This document shows positions 17,762 to 26,809 of a stretch of DNA of 64,000 bases, piece after piece; position 1 is the first letter of the stretch, and the number at the start of each line of letters is the position of its first letter. The notes beneath the pieces are model-generated. The model was given only the letters and a program-made list of their open reading frames with translations, did not search any database and was not told the origin of the DNA. This stretch comes from Mycolicibacterium komossense (GTDB taxonomy: Bacteria > Actinomycetota > Actinomycetes > Mycobacteriales > Mycobacteriaceae): positions 189,236 through 253,235 of the forward strand of contig NZ_JACKTY010000029.1 in NCBI RefSeq assembly GCF_025822605.1, given 5' to 3'. A program made the position numbers and the translations under genes.

Positions 17762-20493
17762 GCATCCGGGTGAACGGTGCCGACCTACCCGGTGAGCCGC
17801 GCAACGGTCAATGCCTACGCACGTACCTGCGCGAACACGGCTATTTCGAGGTCAAGAAGGGGTGCGACGCGGGTGACTGCGGGGCCTGTTCCGTCCTGGT
17901 CGACGGCGCCGCAGTGCATTCCTGCATCTTCCCCGCCTACCGCGCCGACGGGCATGACGTGACCACGGTCGCGGGGCTCGGCACGCCGGAGGATCTGCAT
18001 CCGGTGCAACGACAGTTCCTGGAGGCTGCGGGTTTCCAGTGCGGCTTCTGCACCGCGGGCATGGTGACGACCACCTCGACGTTCACTGCCGAACAGCTCG
18101 CCGACCTCCCCCGCAATCTCAAGGGCAATCTGTGTCGTTGCACCGGATATCGCCCGATCACCGACGCGCTGGCCGGTCGGGCGAATACCGAAAAGCCGGC
18201 ACAGGCAGCCGATGTCGGGCGCTCGATCGGAGCGCCCGCCGGGCTCGGTGTGGTGACCGGCACCGAGCAGTACACGATGGACTTCTGGCCCGACGACACC
18301 CCGTCGAGCCTGCTGCACCTGGCAGTGCTGCCCAGTCCGGTACCGCACGCGCGGATCCGGTCGATCGATACCACTGCCGCAGAAGCTATTCCAGGCGTAC
18401 GGCTGGTTCTCACTCATCGCGACAGTCCGGCGACAGCATTCTCGACCGCCCGCCACGACAACCGACTCGACGACCCGGACGACACCTTTGTGCTCGATGA
18501 CACAGTCCGCTTTGTCGGTCAGCGAGTGGCCGCCGTCGTCGCCGATGACCTCGCCACCGCCGAACAAGCTTGCCGGGCAATCGTCGTCGATTATGACGAA
18601 CTGCCAGCGGTCTTCGACCCTGACACCGCGCGTCAGCTCGGCGCGCCGATGGTGCACGAAGGCAAAGGCCCGGCATCGCGCATCGTCGATGTGTCCCGCA
18701 ACATCGTCGCCGAATTGCGGGGCGGGGTCGGCGATATCGCGGTCGGCGTCGAGGCCGCCCGATCCAGTGGTGGCGCCGTCGTCACCGGCCGGTGGCATAC
18801 CCAGCGGGTCCAGCATGCCCACCTGGAAACCCACGGCTGCACAGGATGGCGGGACAACCAGGGCCGGTTGGTGATCAGGACCAGCTCGCAGGTGCCGTTC
18901 CTGATCCGTGACGAACTGTGTCATGTCTTCGGGCTCCCCCGCGACGACGTGCACGTGTTCACCAAGCGCGTGGGCGGCGGTTTCGGCGCCAAACAGGAGA
19001 TGCTCACCGAGGACCTGGTGGCACTGGCCGTCCTGCGGCTCGGCCGCCCGGTGCGCTACGAATTCACCCGCTCCGACCAATTCACCCTCGCCCCATGCCG
19101 GCACCCGTACCGGACCGATATCACCATCGCCGCGGATGCCGACGGGATTCTCACGGCACTGGGGGTCGACGTGCTGATGGACGCCGGCGCGTACGGCAAT
19201 CACAGCCCCGGCGTGATGTTCCACGGCTGCGGTGAATCCATCGCGGTGTACCGCTGTCCGAACAAGCGGGTCGATGCGCAAGCGGTGTACACCAACAACC
19301 TTCCTTCTGGGGCGTTCCGCGGCTACGGCCTGGGACAAGTGATCTGGGCTGTCGAATCGGCCATCGACGAACTTGCCGAACAGCTCGGAATCGATCCCTT
19401 CGACATGCGTCGCCGCAATGTGGTGGTGCCCGGCGATGATTTCGTCGACTCTCATGTCCTGCGGGACGACCTGACTTTCGGAAGCTACGGGCTCGACCAA
19501 TGCCTGGATCTCACCGAGGCTGCCCTGTCCAGCGGCAACGGGATCGCCGCCCCGGAGGGTCCGCAGTGGAAAACCGGTACAGGCGTTGCGTTGTCGATGA
19601 TCGCAACCATTCCGCCGCGCGGACACTTCGCTGACGCGCAGATCAGCCTCTCTGGCGACGGCGACTACCTGCTGTCGGTGGGTACCGCCGAGTTCGGCAA
19701 CGGCACCTCTACGGTGCACACCCAGATCGCCGCCACCGAACTGCAGACCACCGCAGACCGAATCACGTTGCACCAGTCCGATACCGACGTCGGCGGCTAC
19801 GACACCGGGGCATTCGGCTCGGCGGGAACCGTGGTGGCGGGTAAAGCGGTGCAGAACGCGTGCCGGGACCTACGTACGGCGATCATCGATGCCGCTGCCG
19901 CGCTGATACAGATACCGCATCACAACTGCGAGCTGGGACCCCACGGGGTGCAGTGCGGTGACCGATTCGTCGATCTCGCCGAACTCTGCGCCAGGGGTCC
20001 GCTCACCGGCACCGGTCACCACGATGGCACGCCCCGGTCAGTCGCCTTCAACGTCCAGGGATTTCGCGTCGCGGTCAACGTCGAAACGGGTGTGGTGATG
20101 ATCCTGCAGTCCGTGCAGGCCGGCGACGCCGGGGTGGTGATCAACCCGCAGCAGTGTCGCGGTCAGGTGGAAGGTGGTGTGGCACAGGCGATCGGCACGG
20201 CCCTCTATGAGGAAATGCTGATCGCACCGAACGGCGCCGTCACCACCGATGTGCTCCGCAACTATCACATTCCACAACTGGCCGACCTACCGGTGACCGA
20301 GGTCTACTTTGCGGACACCTATGACGATCTGGGCCCGATGGGCGCGAAGTCGATGAGTGAGTCGCCCTACAACCCCGTCGCTCCCGCGTTGGCTAATGCC
20401 GTCAAGAACGCCGTCGGAGTACGGCTACGTCGACTGCCGATGACACCCGCGCGGGTATGGCGATCGCTCACAGACCCCGCTGAGCGCCTTTGA
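17758..20493 (+). CDS. Fused [2Fe-2S]/molybdopterin subunit of a xanthine dehydrogenase-type hydroxylase
   Basis: A 911-residue fusion of small and large subunits. Residues about 1-145 carry both [2Fe-2S] clusters: a plant-type site in KKGCDAGDCGACSVL and an alpha-helical site in CGFCTAGM plus GNLCRCTGY. From about residue 165 the molybdopterin domain begins, with GGGFGAKQEM (about 405), the channel segment GAFRGYGLGQ, and the C-terminal AKSMSESPYNPVAPALANA, in which the Glu aligns with the catalytic base of this family. The ATG at 17758 overlaps the FAD-subunit stop; a longer frame upstream is a shadow. The 3' end overlaps a convergent gene by 26 bp. Probably xanthine dehydrogenase by context. 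Confidence 0.87.
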   Translation: MSIRVNGADLPGEPRNGQCLRTYLREHGYFEVKKGCDAGDCGACSVLVDGAAVHSCIFPAYRADGHDVTTVAGLGTPEDLHPVQRQFLEAAGFQCGFCTAGMVTTTSTFTAEQLADLPRNLKGNLCRCTGYRPITDALAGRANTEKPAQAADVGRSIGAPAGLGVVTGTEQYTMDFWPDDTPSSLLHLAVLPSPVPHARIRSIDTTAAEAIPGVRLVLTHRDSPATAFSTARHDNRLDDPDDTFVLDDTVRFVGQRVAAVVADDLATAEQACRAIVVDYDELPAVFDPDTARQLGAPMVHEGKGPASRIVDVSRNIVAELRGGVGDIAVGVEAARSSGGAVVTGRWHTQRVQHAHLETHGCTGWRDNQGRLVIRTSSQVPFLIRDELCHVFGLPRDDVHVFTKRVGGGFGAKQEMLTEDLVALAVLRLGRPVRYEFTRSDQFTLAPCRHPYRTDITIAADADGILTALGVDVLMDAGAYGNHSPGVMFHGCGESIAVYRCPNKRVDAQAVYTNNLPSGAFRGYGLGQVIWAVESAIDELAEQLGIDPFDMRRRNVVVPGDDFVDSHVLRDDLTFGSYGLDQCLDLTEAALSSGNGIAAPEGPQWKTGTGVALSMIATIPPRGHFADAQISLSGDGDYLLSVGTAEFGNGTSTVHTQIAATELQTTADRITLHQSDTDVGGYDTGAFGSAGTVVAGKAVQNACRDLRTAIIDAAAALIQIPHHNCELGPHGVQCGDRFVDLAELCARGPLTGTGHHDGTPRSVAFNVQGFRVAVNVETGVVMILQSVQAGDAGVVINPQQCRGQVEGGVAQAIGTALYEEMLIAPNGAVTTDVLRNYHIPQLADLPVTEVYFADTYDDLGPMGAKSMSESPYNPVAPALANAVKNAVGVRLRRLPMTPARVWRSLTDPAERL

Positions 20494-21121
20494 CCGCCGA
20501 GATCACGTCGGGGTCGCCGCTGAAGTCAGCATGCACGGCATTGCGACCGAATGTGAACAACAACAGCTCTGCGGGATCGGCGGTGATCACCACTTCCGGC
20601 CCCTTGCCCGTGGTCAACACCGAATGGCCGTCCGGCGTCTGCAGCGCCAATCGGGCGGGCACCTTGGTCAGGCCGATGCGGCCGAGCACCGGTAACGGCC
20701 GGCTCACTGCCGACAGGGTGGCCGCGTCCAGCTCCCGCGGCTCCCAGTCGGGCTGTGCCCGTCGCACATCCTCGTGGTGGACGAACATCTCCGTCGCATT
20801 CACCAGCGGATCGAGCAGTTTGAACGGCGAATAGATCGGCGGGCCCGACGCGATCTGGTCCAGCAGGGTCTCCCAGGGCGTGTTCGCAGCGATCTGGTCC
20901 TGCACCTTGGCGGTGTAACTCGCCAACGGCTTGAAGGAGATACCTGCGGTGGCGTCGAGACGACGTTCCCGCAGGACGAGATGGGCGGCCAGATCCTTGG
21001 TGGTCCACCCTTCACACAGGGTGGGGGCATCGGGGCCGACGGCACGGAGAGTAGCGACGATGGCGGCGCGTTCACGCTGGGCAACGGATGTGCGCTTGCG
21101 CGAAGACTCGGATGAGGTCAT
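20468..21121 (-). CDS. TIGR03085-type (DinB/maleylpyruvate isomerase-like) metal-binding protein
   Basis: A 217-residue four-helix-bundle protein. The opening SVAQRERAAIVATLRAVGPD, then LCEGWTTKDLAAHLVLRERR and FVHHEDVRRAQP carry the conserved His/Glu positions that bind a divalent metal in this superfamily. Members are often mycothiol-dependent enzymes, but this actinobacterial subgroup has no assigned reaction that I know. The ATG at 21121 is chosen because TATGGT (minus strand, 21134-21129) lies 7 nt upstream as a leaderless promoter. An ATG at 21133 would add four residues. It overlaps the molybdenum hydroxylase gene tail to tail by 26 bp. Confidence 0.8.
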   Translation of the reverse strand: MTSSESSRKRTSVAQRERAAIVATLRAVGPDAPTLCEGWTTKDLAAHLVLRERRLDATAGISFKPLASYTAKVQDQIAANTPWETLLDQIASGPPIYSPFKLLDPLVNATEMFVHHEDVRRAQPDWEPRELDAATLSAVSRPLPVLGRIGLTKVPARLALQTPDGHSVLTTGKGPEVVITADPAELLLFTFGRNAVHADFSGDPDVISAVKGAQRGL

Positions 21122-21128
21122 AGGCCTC

Positions 21129-21134
21129 ACCATA
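21129..21134 (-). promoter_or_regulatory. Putative -10 box (TATGGT) for the TIGR03085-type gene
   Basis: On the minus strand TATGGT is followed by 7 nt and then the ATG at 21121. It decides between two nearby in-frame start codons. Confidence 0.4.
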
Positions 21135-21158
21135 GGCGCTGGTGTCGGCGGTGGGATC

Positions 21159-21164
21159 TACGAT
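21159..21164 (+). promoter_or_regulatory. Putative -10 box (TACGAT) for the Mrr-like nuclease gene
   Basis: TACGAT is followed by 7 nt and then GTG at 21172. This favours 21172 over an upstream in-frame GTG at 21142. Confidence 0.4.
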
Positions 21165-21171
21165 CGGCGCC

Positions 21172-21711
21172 GTGCGGGTGAAAGTGTGGATTCCGGTCGG
21201 CCTTGTGGCCGGCAGCGTGGCATTCGTTCTCGGTGTCCCGCCATGGTGGAGCGTGGCGCTCGGCGCGGTAGCACCCGCCATGCCTCTGCTCACTTTCCAT
21301 TTCCTGCGCGGAGCCGTCAGGGGCGCGCGCACACCGGGTGCGCGGGAGTTTCCTGCCGCGGCGATGTCGGGCACACAGTTCGAAGAGTACGTCGCTCAGA
21401 TCGCGCGAACCTGCGGCGTGCCGGTGATCATGACTCCCCTCTCGGGGGACTGGGGCGTCGACCTGATCGTCGGCAATCGGCCGAATCGCCTTGCCATCCA
21501 GTGCAAACGGCTCGGTCGCCCAGTCGGCCCCGGTGCCGTCCAGGAGGTCGTCGCCGGCGCACCGATGCAGGACTGCACCAAGACGATGGTGGTGACCAAC
21601 CACGATTTCACGCCTGCGGCACGCAAGCTCGCCGAGCTGCACGGCTGTGCACTGGTCGGCGGCGCTGAACTGACCCGGTTGCGGTCGATGATCCGAAGCG
21701 CACTCGGCTGA
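21172..21711 (+). CDS. Membrane-anchored Mrr-type restriction endonuclease-like protein
   Basis: A 179-residue protein. Two hydrophobic helices occupy about residues 3-45 (VWIPVGLVAGSVAFVLGVPP and SVALGAVAPAMPLLTFHFL). They are followed by an Mrr_cat nuclease domain. The PD-(D/E)xK core is visible as SGTQFEEYVAQIA, then GDWGVDLIVG with the catalytic Asp, then LAIQCKR with the Gln-x-Lys. A C-terminal half like TMVVTNHDFTPAARKLA completes the fold. Such proteins cleave DNA, often modified DNA, but the membrane anchor and lack of any methylase or specificity gene suggest a stand-alone role. Start at 21172 follows the TACGAT box. Confidence 0.8.
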   Translation: MRVKVWIPVGLVAGSVAFVLGVPPWWSVALGAVAPAMPLLTFHFLRGAVRGARTPGAREFPAAAMSGTQFEEYVAQIARTCGVPVIMTPLSGDWGVDLIVGNRPNRLAIQCKRLGRPVGPGAVQEVVAGAPMQDCTKTMVVTNHDFTPAARKLAELHGCALVGGAELTRLRSMIRSALG

Positions 21712-21748
21712 GCCGGTTGGTCAGCCGCGGCGGAATCTAATCCCTCGG

Positions 21749-23017
21749 TCAGTACGCTTCCGGATCGTTCTGCACCTCGACCGGCACCGGGTGACGGTAG
21801 AGCCGGGCAGCGTTCTCCCAGGTGATCTTTCGGATCGCCTCGGCGGGCAGGTCGCCGATTTCGTCGTGGATGGTGTCCTGGGTGTGCGGCCAGGTCGAGT
21901 CGCAGTGCGGATAGTCCGCTTCGAGCATGATGTTGTCGATCCCAATACGCTCACGCTGGACGAATGACGACTGGTCCTCGACGGCGCAGAACCAGAAATT
22001 CCGCTTGAAAACCTCAGCGGGAGTCAGGGTTTCACCGAGATCTCGCCAGGTGCCGTACATCTCGTGATAGCTGAGCATGTGATCGAGGCGATCGAGCAGG
22101 CCGGCGACCCAGCCGATGCCGCCTTCGGAAAGGCAGATCTTCAGATCCGGGTAGCGGCTCGGCAACCCGGAGTACAACCAGTCGACTGCCGCCGATATCG
22201 CATAGGCGAAGAAGAGCACACCTTGGACGTCCGGGGGTGCGTCGTCGGTGGTCGAGGGTGACGTGCCCGACGATCCGATATGCAGATTCACCACGGTGCC
22301 CGTCTCGGCGCACGCGGCCATCATCGGCTCCCAGTAGCCGGAGTGAATGCTCGGAAAGCCGAGCATCGCCGGATTCTCGCTGAAGGTGACGGCGTGGAAT
22401 CCGCGGTCGACGTTCTCGTAGATCATCTTGGCGCCGAGTTCGGGATCGAGCAGCCAGGGCAGCTGGCAGGGAATGATCCGGTCGGGATAGGACCCCGCCC
22501 ACACGTCGAAGTGCCAGTCGTTCCATGCACGCACCGAAGCCAGCGCCAGGTCGCGATCCTTGGTCACCTGCTGCAGCCGCTGCCCCGCGAAGCCGGGCAG
22601 GAAGGACGGGAAGTTCAGCGAGGCGTAGACGCCGTTGAGATCCATATCCTTCACCCGTGCGTGAATATCCCATGCCCCCCTTCGCATTTGATCGAAGCGG
22701 ACGGGCTCGAAGCCGTATTCGGCGACGGGCCGGCCGACGACGGCGTTGAAGCCGACGTTGGGCAGTTCCTGCCCGTCGTAGACCCAGGTCTGCCCGCCCC
22801 TGTCAGTGTCCACCACCTTGGGTGCACGATCGGCGAAGCGCTGCGGCAGGCGCCCGGTGAAGGTGTCGGGTGGTTCGACGATGTGATCGTCCACCGAGAT
22901 CACGGTGTACCGACGCGGGGAGCGTTGCGGCTCGGGCAGGAACGTCACCGTCCGTTCCTCACCCGTCCCAGCGGTGGTGAAGTTCAGGTTGGCGGCCATC
23001 TCATCGATCGACTTCAT
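21749..23017 (-). CDS. Amidohydrolase family 2 protein (metal-dependent hydrolase/decarboxylase)
   Basis: A 422-residue TIM-barrel metal-dependent protein of the amidohydrolase-2 (ACMSD-like) superfamily. YTVISVDDHIVEP near the N-terminus stands in for the HxH metal motif as DxH. NLHIGSSGTS (about residue 245) and the C-terminal EADYPHCDSTWPHTQ region carry the other metal/catalytic positions. Members hydrolyse amides or decarboxylate aromatic acids; this subgroup has no assigned substrate. It is the last gene of a three-gene operon (CoA ligase, class II aldolase, this gene). AAGGAG precedes the ATG, just after the aldolase stop codon. Confidence 0.8.
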   Translation of the reverse strand: MKSIDEMAANLNFTTAGTGEERTVTFLPEPQRSPRRYTVISVDDHIVEPPDTFTGRLPQRFADRAPKVVDTDRGGQTWVYDGQELPNVGFNAVVGRPVAEYGFEPVRFDQMRRGAWDIHARVKDMDLNGVYASLNFPSFLPGFAGQRLQQVTKDRDLALASVRAWNDWHFDVWAGSYPDRIIPCQLPWLLDPELGAKMIYENVDRGFHAVTFSENPAMLGFPSIHSGYWEPMMAACAETGTVVNLHIGSSGTSPSTTDDAPPDVQGVLFFAYAISAAVDWLYSGLPSRYPDLKICLSEGGIGWVAGLLDRLDHMLSYHEMYGTWRDLGETLTPAEVFKRNFWFCAVEDQSSFVQRERIGIDNIMLEADYPHCDSTWPHTQDTIHDEIGDLPAEAIRKITWENAARLYRHPVPVEVQNDPEAY

Positions 23018-23035
23018 CGTCGGCGATCTCCTTCT

Positions 23036-23809
23036 CTAGCTCAGTACATCCGGATCAGCTTTGATGGTCATCCGAGCGGCCCCCGCCCAGTACACGTCGG
23101 CGGCCCGCTCGACGAGCGACTTCTTCATGCCCGCCATATCCGACCATGACATCTGCGATGGCTGCCGACCCGTGAGCATGACGTCATAGGCCAACTTGCA
23201 CACCCGCTCGATCGAGGCGGCGCGATAGACCGCTTCCGCCAGGGAGCGGCCCGTCACCAACACACCGTGATTGGCCAGGATGGTCAAGTTGGCGCTACCG
23301 ATGCGGGTCGCGAGATCTGCTGCGCGCGAAGGGCTGTCGACCTCACCGTCATATTCCGGGACCAGGCACATGTCGTCGAGGAACAATGCACCGGTCTGAT
23401 GCACCAACTCGGGGAGCACGCCGAGCGCAGCGAGCACGCAGACGTAATACGGATGGTTGTGGATGACCACCCTGGCGTCCTCGCGGAGCCGGTGCAGTTC
23501 GGTGTGGATGTGAATGGCCGGGGTGACGTCCCACCGGCCGCGTATCACCGAGGCGTCGGAGTCCACCACGCAGATATCGGAGGCGGTGAGTTCCTGCCAC
23601 CACAGTCCCCACGGGTTGACCAGCATGTCGGTGCCGCCGTCGAGCTGCCAGGTGATGTGCCCGGCCATGTTCTCCGCGAATCCGCATGCGGCCAGGTGCC
23701 GGAACGCGATGGCCAGTGCCTGCTCATGGGTGAGGTCGACGCCGATGGGTGGCACCACCGATGGCGCCCACACTTCCAGTCCGCCGCGTCGTGCACTAGG
23801 AGCGTTCAT
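23036..23809 (-). CDS. Class II aldolase/adducin family protein
   Basis: A 257-residue class II aldolase-like protein. The zinc site is recognisable in VVIHNHPYYV (HNHP, about residue 128) and a later LANHGVLVTGRSLAEAV. The conserved Glu/Gly loop is in HITWQLDGGTDMLVNPWG. Family members cleave or epimerise phosphorylated sugars or act on small hydroxyacids. The ATG at 23809 overlaps the CoA-ligase gene by 14 bp. With a CoA ligase and an amidohydrolase it may form a degradative route for an aromatic or hydroxyacid compound, but no substrate is evident. Confidence 0.82.
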   Translation of the reverse strand: MNAPSARRGGLEVWAPSVVPPIGVDLTHEQALAIAFRHLAACGFAENMAGHITWQLDGGTDMLVNPWGLWWQELTASDICVVDSDASVIRGRWDVTPAIHIHTELHRLREDARVVIHNHPYYVCVLAALGVLPELVHQTGALFLDDMCLVPEYDGEVDSPSRAADLATRIGSANLTILANHGVLVTGRSLAEAVYRAASIERVCKLAYDVMLTGRQPSQMSWSDMAGMKKSLVERAADVYWAGAARMTIKADPDVLS

Positions 23810-25415
23810 GATCGGTCCCCATCCTGTCCCTGATATCGGATCGAAGTTGGCCTTTGGCGATCTTTCCCCCGGACGACCGGGGTAATTCGTCGAGCACGAT
23901 GAGGCGCTCGGGCAGCAGTTCTTTGGAGACGCCAAGCGCCAGCAGAAAGTCGGTGAGCTCGGCCAGGTCGACGGTGCGGGAATCGGCGAGCTCGATGTAG
24001 ACGCAGACCTTCTCGCCGAACACCGGGTCGGGCATGGCGACCGCAGCCGCCAGCGCGACGGCGGGGTGGGTGATGACGGCATCCTCGACCTGCGATGCAC
24101 TGATGTTCTTGCCGCCACGAAGGATGAAATCCGAGGTCCGTCCGGTAACGCTGAGGTAGCCGTCGTCGTCGATCTCGCAGATATCGCCCATCCGCATCCA
24201 CCCGTCGGCGGTGAACAGCGTGTCGTGGTCGGTACCGCCGAGATAGCCCAGGCTGGTGGCCGGCCCTCGGCAGGCCGGCTGACCATGGCCGCTATCGGTC
24301 ACGTCGTCATCACCGTCGAACAACCGGACCGCCATCTCCGGCACGATGCGGCCACCGGTGCGCAGCCGGTGCGTCAGCGTGTCGTCAAGAGTGGTGCCGC
24401 TGAGCAACCCGGTTTCGTTGGATCCGTAGAACTGCAGGATCTTGGCGCCGGTGAGTTCCTCGAACGCGGCGGCAGGGCGATACGGCAACGCCTCACCGCC
24501 GGTGAACACGACACGCAACGAGCTGAGGTCGTGACTGCGGGACGCGCGATCGGCCATCAGCATCGTGAGTTGGGTGCTGACGCAGCACAACACAGTGACC
24601 CGGTGCCGGGCTATCGCCTCGCACGCAGCCGCGGGAGTGAACCGCTCGAGGAGCACCGCGGTGGCGCCGAGGTGGATCGGAGTGGTGTGGGTGGTCCAGA
24701 TCCCGAAGCCGAAGGGCGTCGAGATCACCGGCATGAAGATGTCGTCGGGGCTCAACTGCCCGTTGGCCACTGCTTGCTGATGGAAGTAGTGCCAGCGGTT
24801 CTGGGTGTGCACGACGCACTTGGGCATCCCGGTGGTGCCCGAAGTGGAATTGATCAGGAAGACGTCGTCGGGGCCGAGGGCGGCGTCGGCAGGCACCGGT
24901 GTGAACGGCGCGGCGGTGTTGAGCGAAAGATCTTCGAGAACCAGGACACCGACGGCGTCTGCCACGCCGCTCGCGGCGGTGCGCGCCGGGTCCCCGCGTG
25001 GCCGGTCACTGACGATCAGTCGAGGCTGCGCGCTGCGCAGGAGCTGGGTGACTTCGCGCGTGCCGGCGCGCGCACCGATGCCCACCACCACGGCCCCGCA
25101 CCGCTCGGTGGCGACATACAGCGCGTGGATGGCAGCCGTGTCGCCGTGCCAGACGGCGACGCGGTCACCGGTACCAACACCGCATCCCGCCAGTTCCCCA
25201 GCCAGAAGGTCTGCGGCAGTATCGAGTTCACGCCAAGTCAGCGAGCCGTCCGGATAGTCGATATAGGCGGTTCCGTCGGGCGTGTGCGCGGCGTTTCGGC
25301 GCGCGGCATCCGAGATCGTCGAATCGATCCACCAGCCTTCGGCGCGGTAGCGGGCTGCTTCCGCGGCGGTGAAAGCCGGCGTTGCCGCGACGCTCAGCTC
25401 CGGTGCCTGCACCAC
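23796..25415 (-). CDS. AMP-dependent acyl-CoA ligase (benzoate-CoA ligase-like)
   Basis: A 539-residue ANL-superfamily ligase. The P-loop-like phosphate motif is NSTSGTTGMPKC (about residue 188). The adenine motif is FYGSNETG (about 330). The hinge GDICEIDDDGYLSVTGR is at about 420. The catalytic Lys is in PRSSGGKIAKGQLR near the C-terminus. It would activate a carboxylic acid with ATP to an acyl-CoA. It is first in an operon with the aldolase and amidohydrolase genes. Two in-frame GTGs start the frame; a TATCAT box on the minus strand (25424-25419) lies 6 nt upstream of the second, at 25412, which may be the true start. Confidence 0.85.
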   Translation of the reverse strand: MVQAPELSVAATPAFTAAEAARYRAEGWWIDSTISDAARRNAAHTPDGTAYIDYPDGSLTWRELDTAADLLAGELAGCGVGTGDRVAVWHGDTAAIHALYVATERCGAVVVGIGARAGTREVTQLLRSAQPRLIVSDRPRGDPARTAASGVADAVGVLVLEDLSLNTAAPFTPVPADAALGPDDVFLINSTSGTTGMPKCVVHTQNRWHYFHQQAVANGQLSPDDIFMPVISTPFGFGIWTTHTTPIHLGATAVLLERFTPAAACEAIARHRVTVLCCVSTQLTMLMADRASRSHDLSSLRVVFTGGEALPYRPAAAFEELTGAKILQFYGSNETGLLSGTTLDDTLTHRLRTGGRIVPEMAVRLFDGDDDVTDSGHGQPACRGPATSLGYLGGTDHDTLFTADGWMRMGDICEIDDDGYLSVTGRTSDFILRGGKNISASQVEDAVITHPAVALAAAVAMPDPVFGEKVCVYIELADSRTVDLAELTDFLLALGVSKELLPERLIVLDELPRSSGGKIAKGQLRSDIRDRMGTDHERS

Positions 25416-25474
25416 CCGATGATAGGGAGGTATGTGCCGTTCCGGTCAGGATTGGCACGGACTGTCGGCCGGGG

Positions 25475-26803
25475 TCAGCGCAGCGCGTCGCGTACCGCGT
25501 CGACCGCGATGTCGAGCTCCGCACGTGACACCGTCAACGCGGGCCGGAACCGCACGCTGTTCTCCCCGCTGGCCAACATCACCACCCCGCGATCCCAGAG
25601 CCGCGCGATCAGGTCGTCGCGCACAGCGGCGGTCGGCATGCTGAACGCACACATCAGGCCGCGGCCACGGACCTCGAGCACCACTGCCGGAAATTCGCCG
25701 GCGAGTTCGTCCAGCCGAGCCAGCAGATACCGGCCCTGCTCGGCCGCACGATCGAAAAGCCCTTCGCCTTCGATGGTTTCGAGGATCCGGCGCGAACGCA
25801 CCATGTCGACCAGGTTGCCGCCCCAGGTGGAGTTGATCCGCGAGCTGACATGGAAGACATTGTCGGCGATCTCGTCGACCCGGCCACCGGCCATCACGCC
25901 GCACACCTGTGTCTTCTTACCGAAGGCCACCACATCGGGCGTGACACCGAGCTGCTGGAAAGCCCACGGGGTGCCGGTCAGGCCGCAGCCGGTCTGGACC
26001 TCGTCGAAGACCAGCAGCGCGTCGAACTCGTCACACAGTGCGCGCATCGCGGCGAAGAACTGCGGCCGGAAATGCCGGTCGCCACCTTCGCCCTGGATCG
26101 GCTCGGCGAGGAAGCAGGCGATATCGTTCGGATTGGCCTCGAAGGCCACCCTGGCCTGGCGCAGCGACTCTGCCTCCAGCTCAATGCTATTCGCACCGGT
26201 CCGGCAGTAGGGCGCATCGATGCGGGGCCAGTCGAATTTCGGGAACCGGGCCACCTTGTTCGGGTCGGTGTTTGTCAGCGACAGCGTGTAGCCGCTGCGG
26301 CCGTGGAATGCGCCGCGCAGATGCAACACCTTGGTGCCCAGTTCCGGATCGATGCCGCGAGCCTCGTTATGCCGACTCTTCCAATCGAAGGCGACCTTGA
26401 GTGCATTCTCGACCGCGAGTGCCCCACCGTCGACGAAGAACAGGTGCGGCAGCGCCGGATCGCCGAGCACGCGCGCAAAGGTGTCGACGAAGCGCGCCAT
26501 CGGCACGGTGTAGACATCGGAGTTGCTGGGCTTGTTCACTGCCGCTTCGGCCAGTTCGGCGCGGAACGCCTCGTCATCCGCCAGCGCCGGGTGGTTCATG
26601 CCCAGCGCGGACGAGGCGAAGAACGTGAACATGTCCAGGTACCGCCGACCGTTCCTGGCGTCCACCAGGTAGGACCCGCGCGAACGGTCGAGATCGAGCA
26701 CCAGGTCCATCCCGTCGGCCAGGATGCGGCGGCCCAGCACGTCGTGGACGTGGGCAGGGGCGATGTCAGTGGAAGCCGGACGTGAAGGCAGGACAACGGT
26801 CAT
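25475..26803 (-). CDS. lat: L-lysine 6-transaminase (lysine epsilon-aminotransferase)
   Basis: A 442-residue class III PLP aminotransferase that moves the epsilon-amino group of lysine to 2-oxoglutarate, giving 2-aminoadipate semialdehyde, which cyclises to piperideine-6-carboxylate. The cofactor Lys is in VAFGKKTQV (about residue 300). The PLP Asp segment is LLVFDEVQTGCG. The substrate region FFVDGGALAVENALK is as in mycobacterial Lat. It is divergently oriented, with its lrp neighbour, to a DUF1338 and a pcd gene that continue the pathway. The TAGCAT box 6 nt upstream suggests a leaderless transcript. Confidence 0.95.
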   Translation of the reverse strand: MTVVLPSRPASTDIAPAHVHDVLGRRILADGMDLVLDLDRSRGSYLVDARNGRRYLDMFTFFASSALGMNHPALADDEAFRAELAEAAVNKPSNSDVYTVPMARFVDTFARVLGDPALPHLFFVDGGALAVENALKVAFDWKSRHNEARGIDPELGTKVLHLRGAFHGRSGYTLSLTNTDPNKVARFPKFDWPRIDAPYCRTGANSIELEAESLRQARVAFEANPNDIACFLAEPIQGEGGDRHFRPQFFAAMRALCDEFDALLVFDEVQTGCGLTGTPWAFQQLGVTPDVVAFGKKTQVCGVMAGGRVDEIADNVFHVSSRINSTWGGNLVDMVRSRRILETIEGEGLFDRAAEQGRYLLARLDELAGEFPAVVLEVRGRGLMCAFSMPTAAVRDDLIARLWDRGVVMLASGENSVRFRPALTVSRAELDIAVDAVRDALR

Positions 26804-26809
26804 GCGGCA

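Noticed and set aside
17815..19773. Minus-strand frame of 652 codons opposite the molybdenum hydroxylase
   Set aside because: An antisense shadow; the plus strand carries all cluster and cofactor motifs.
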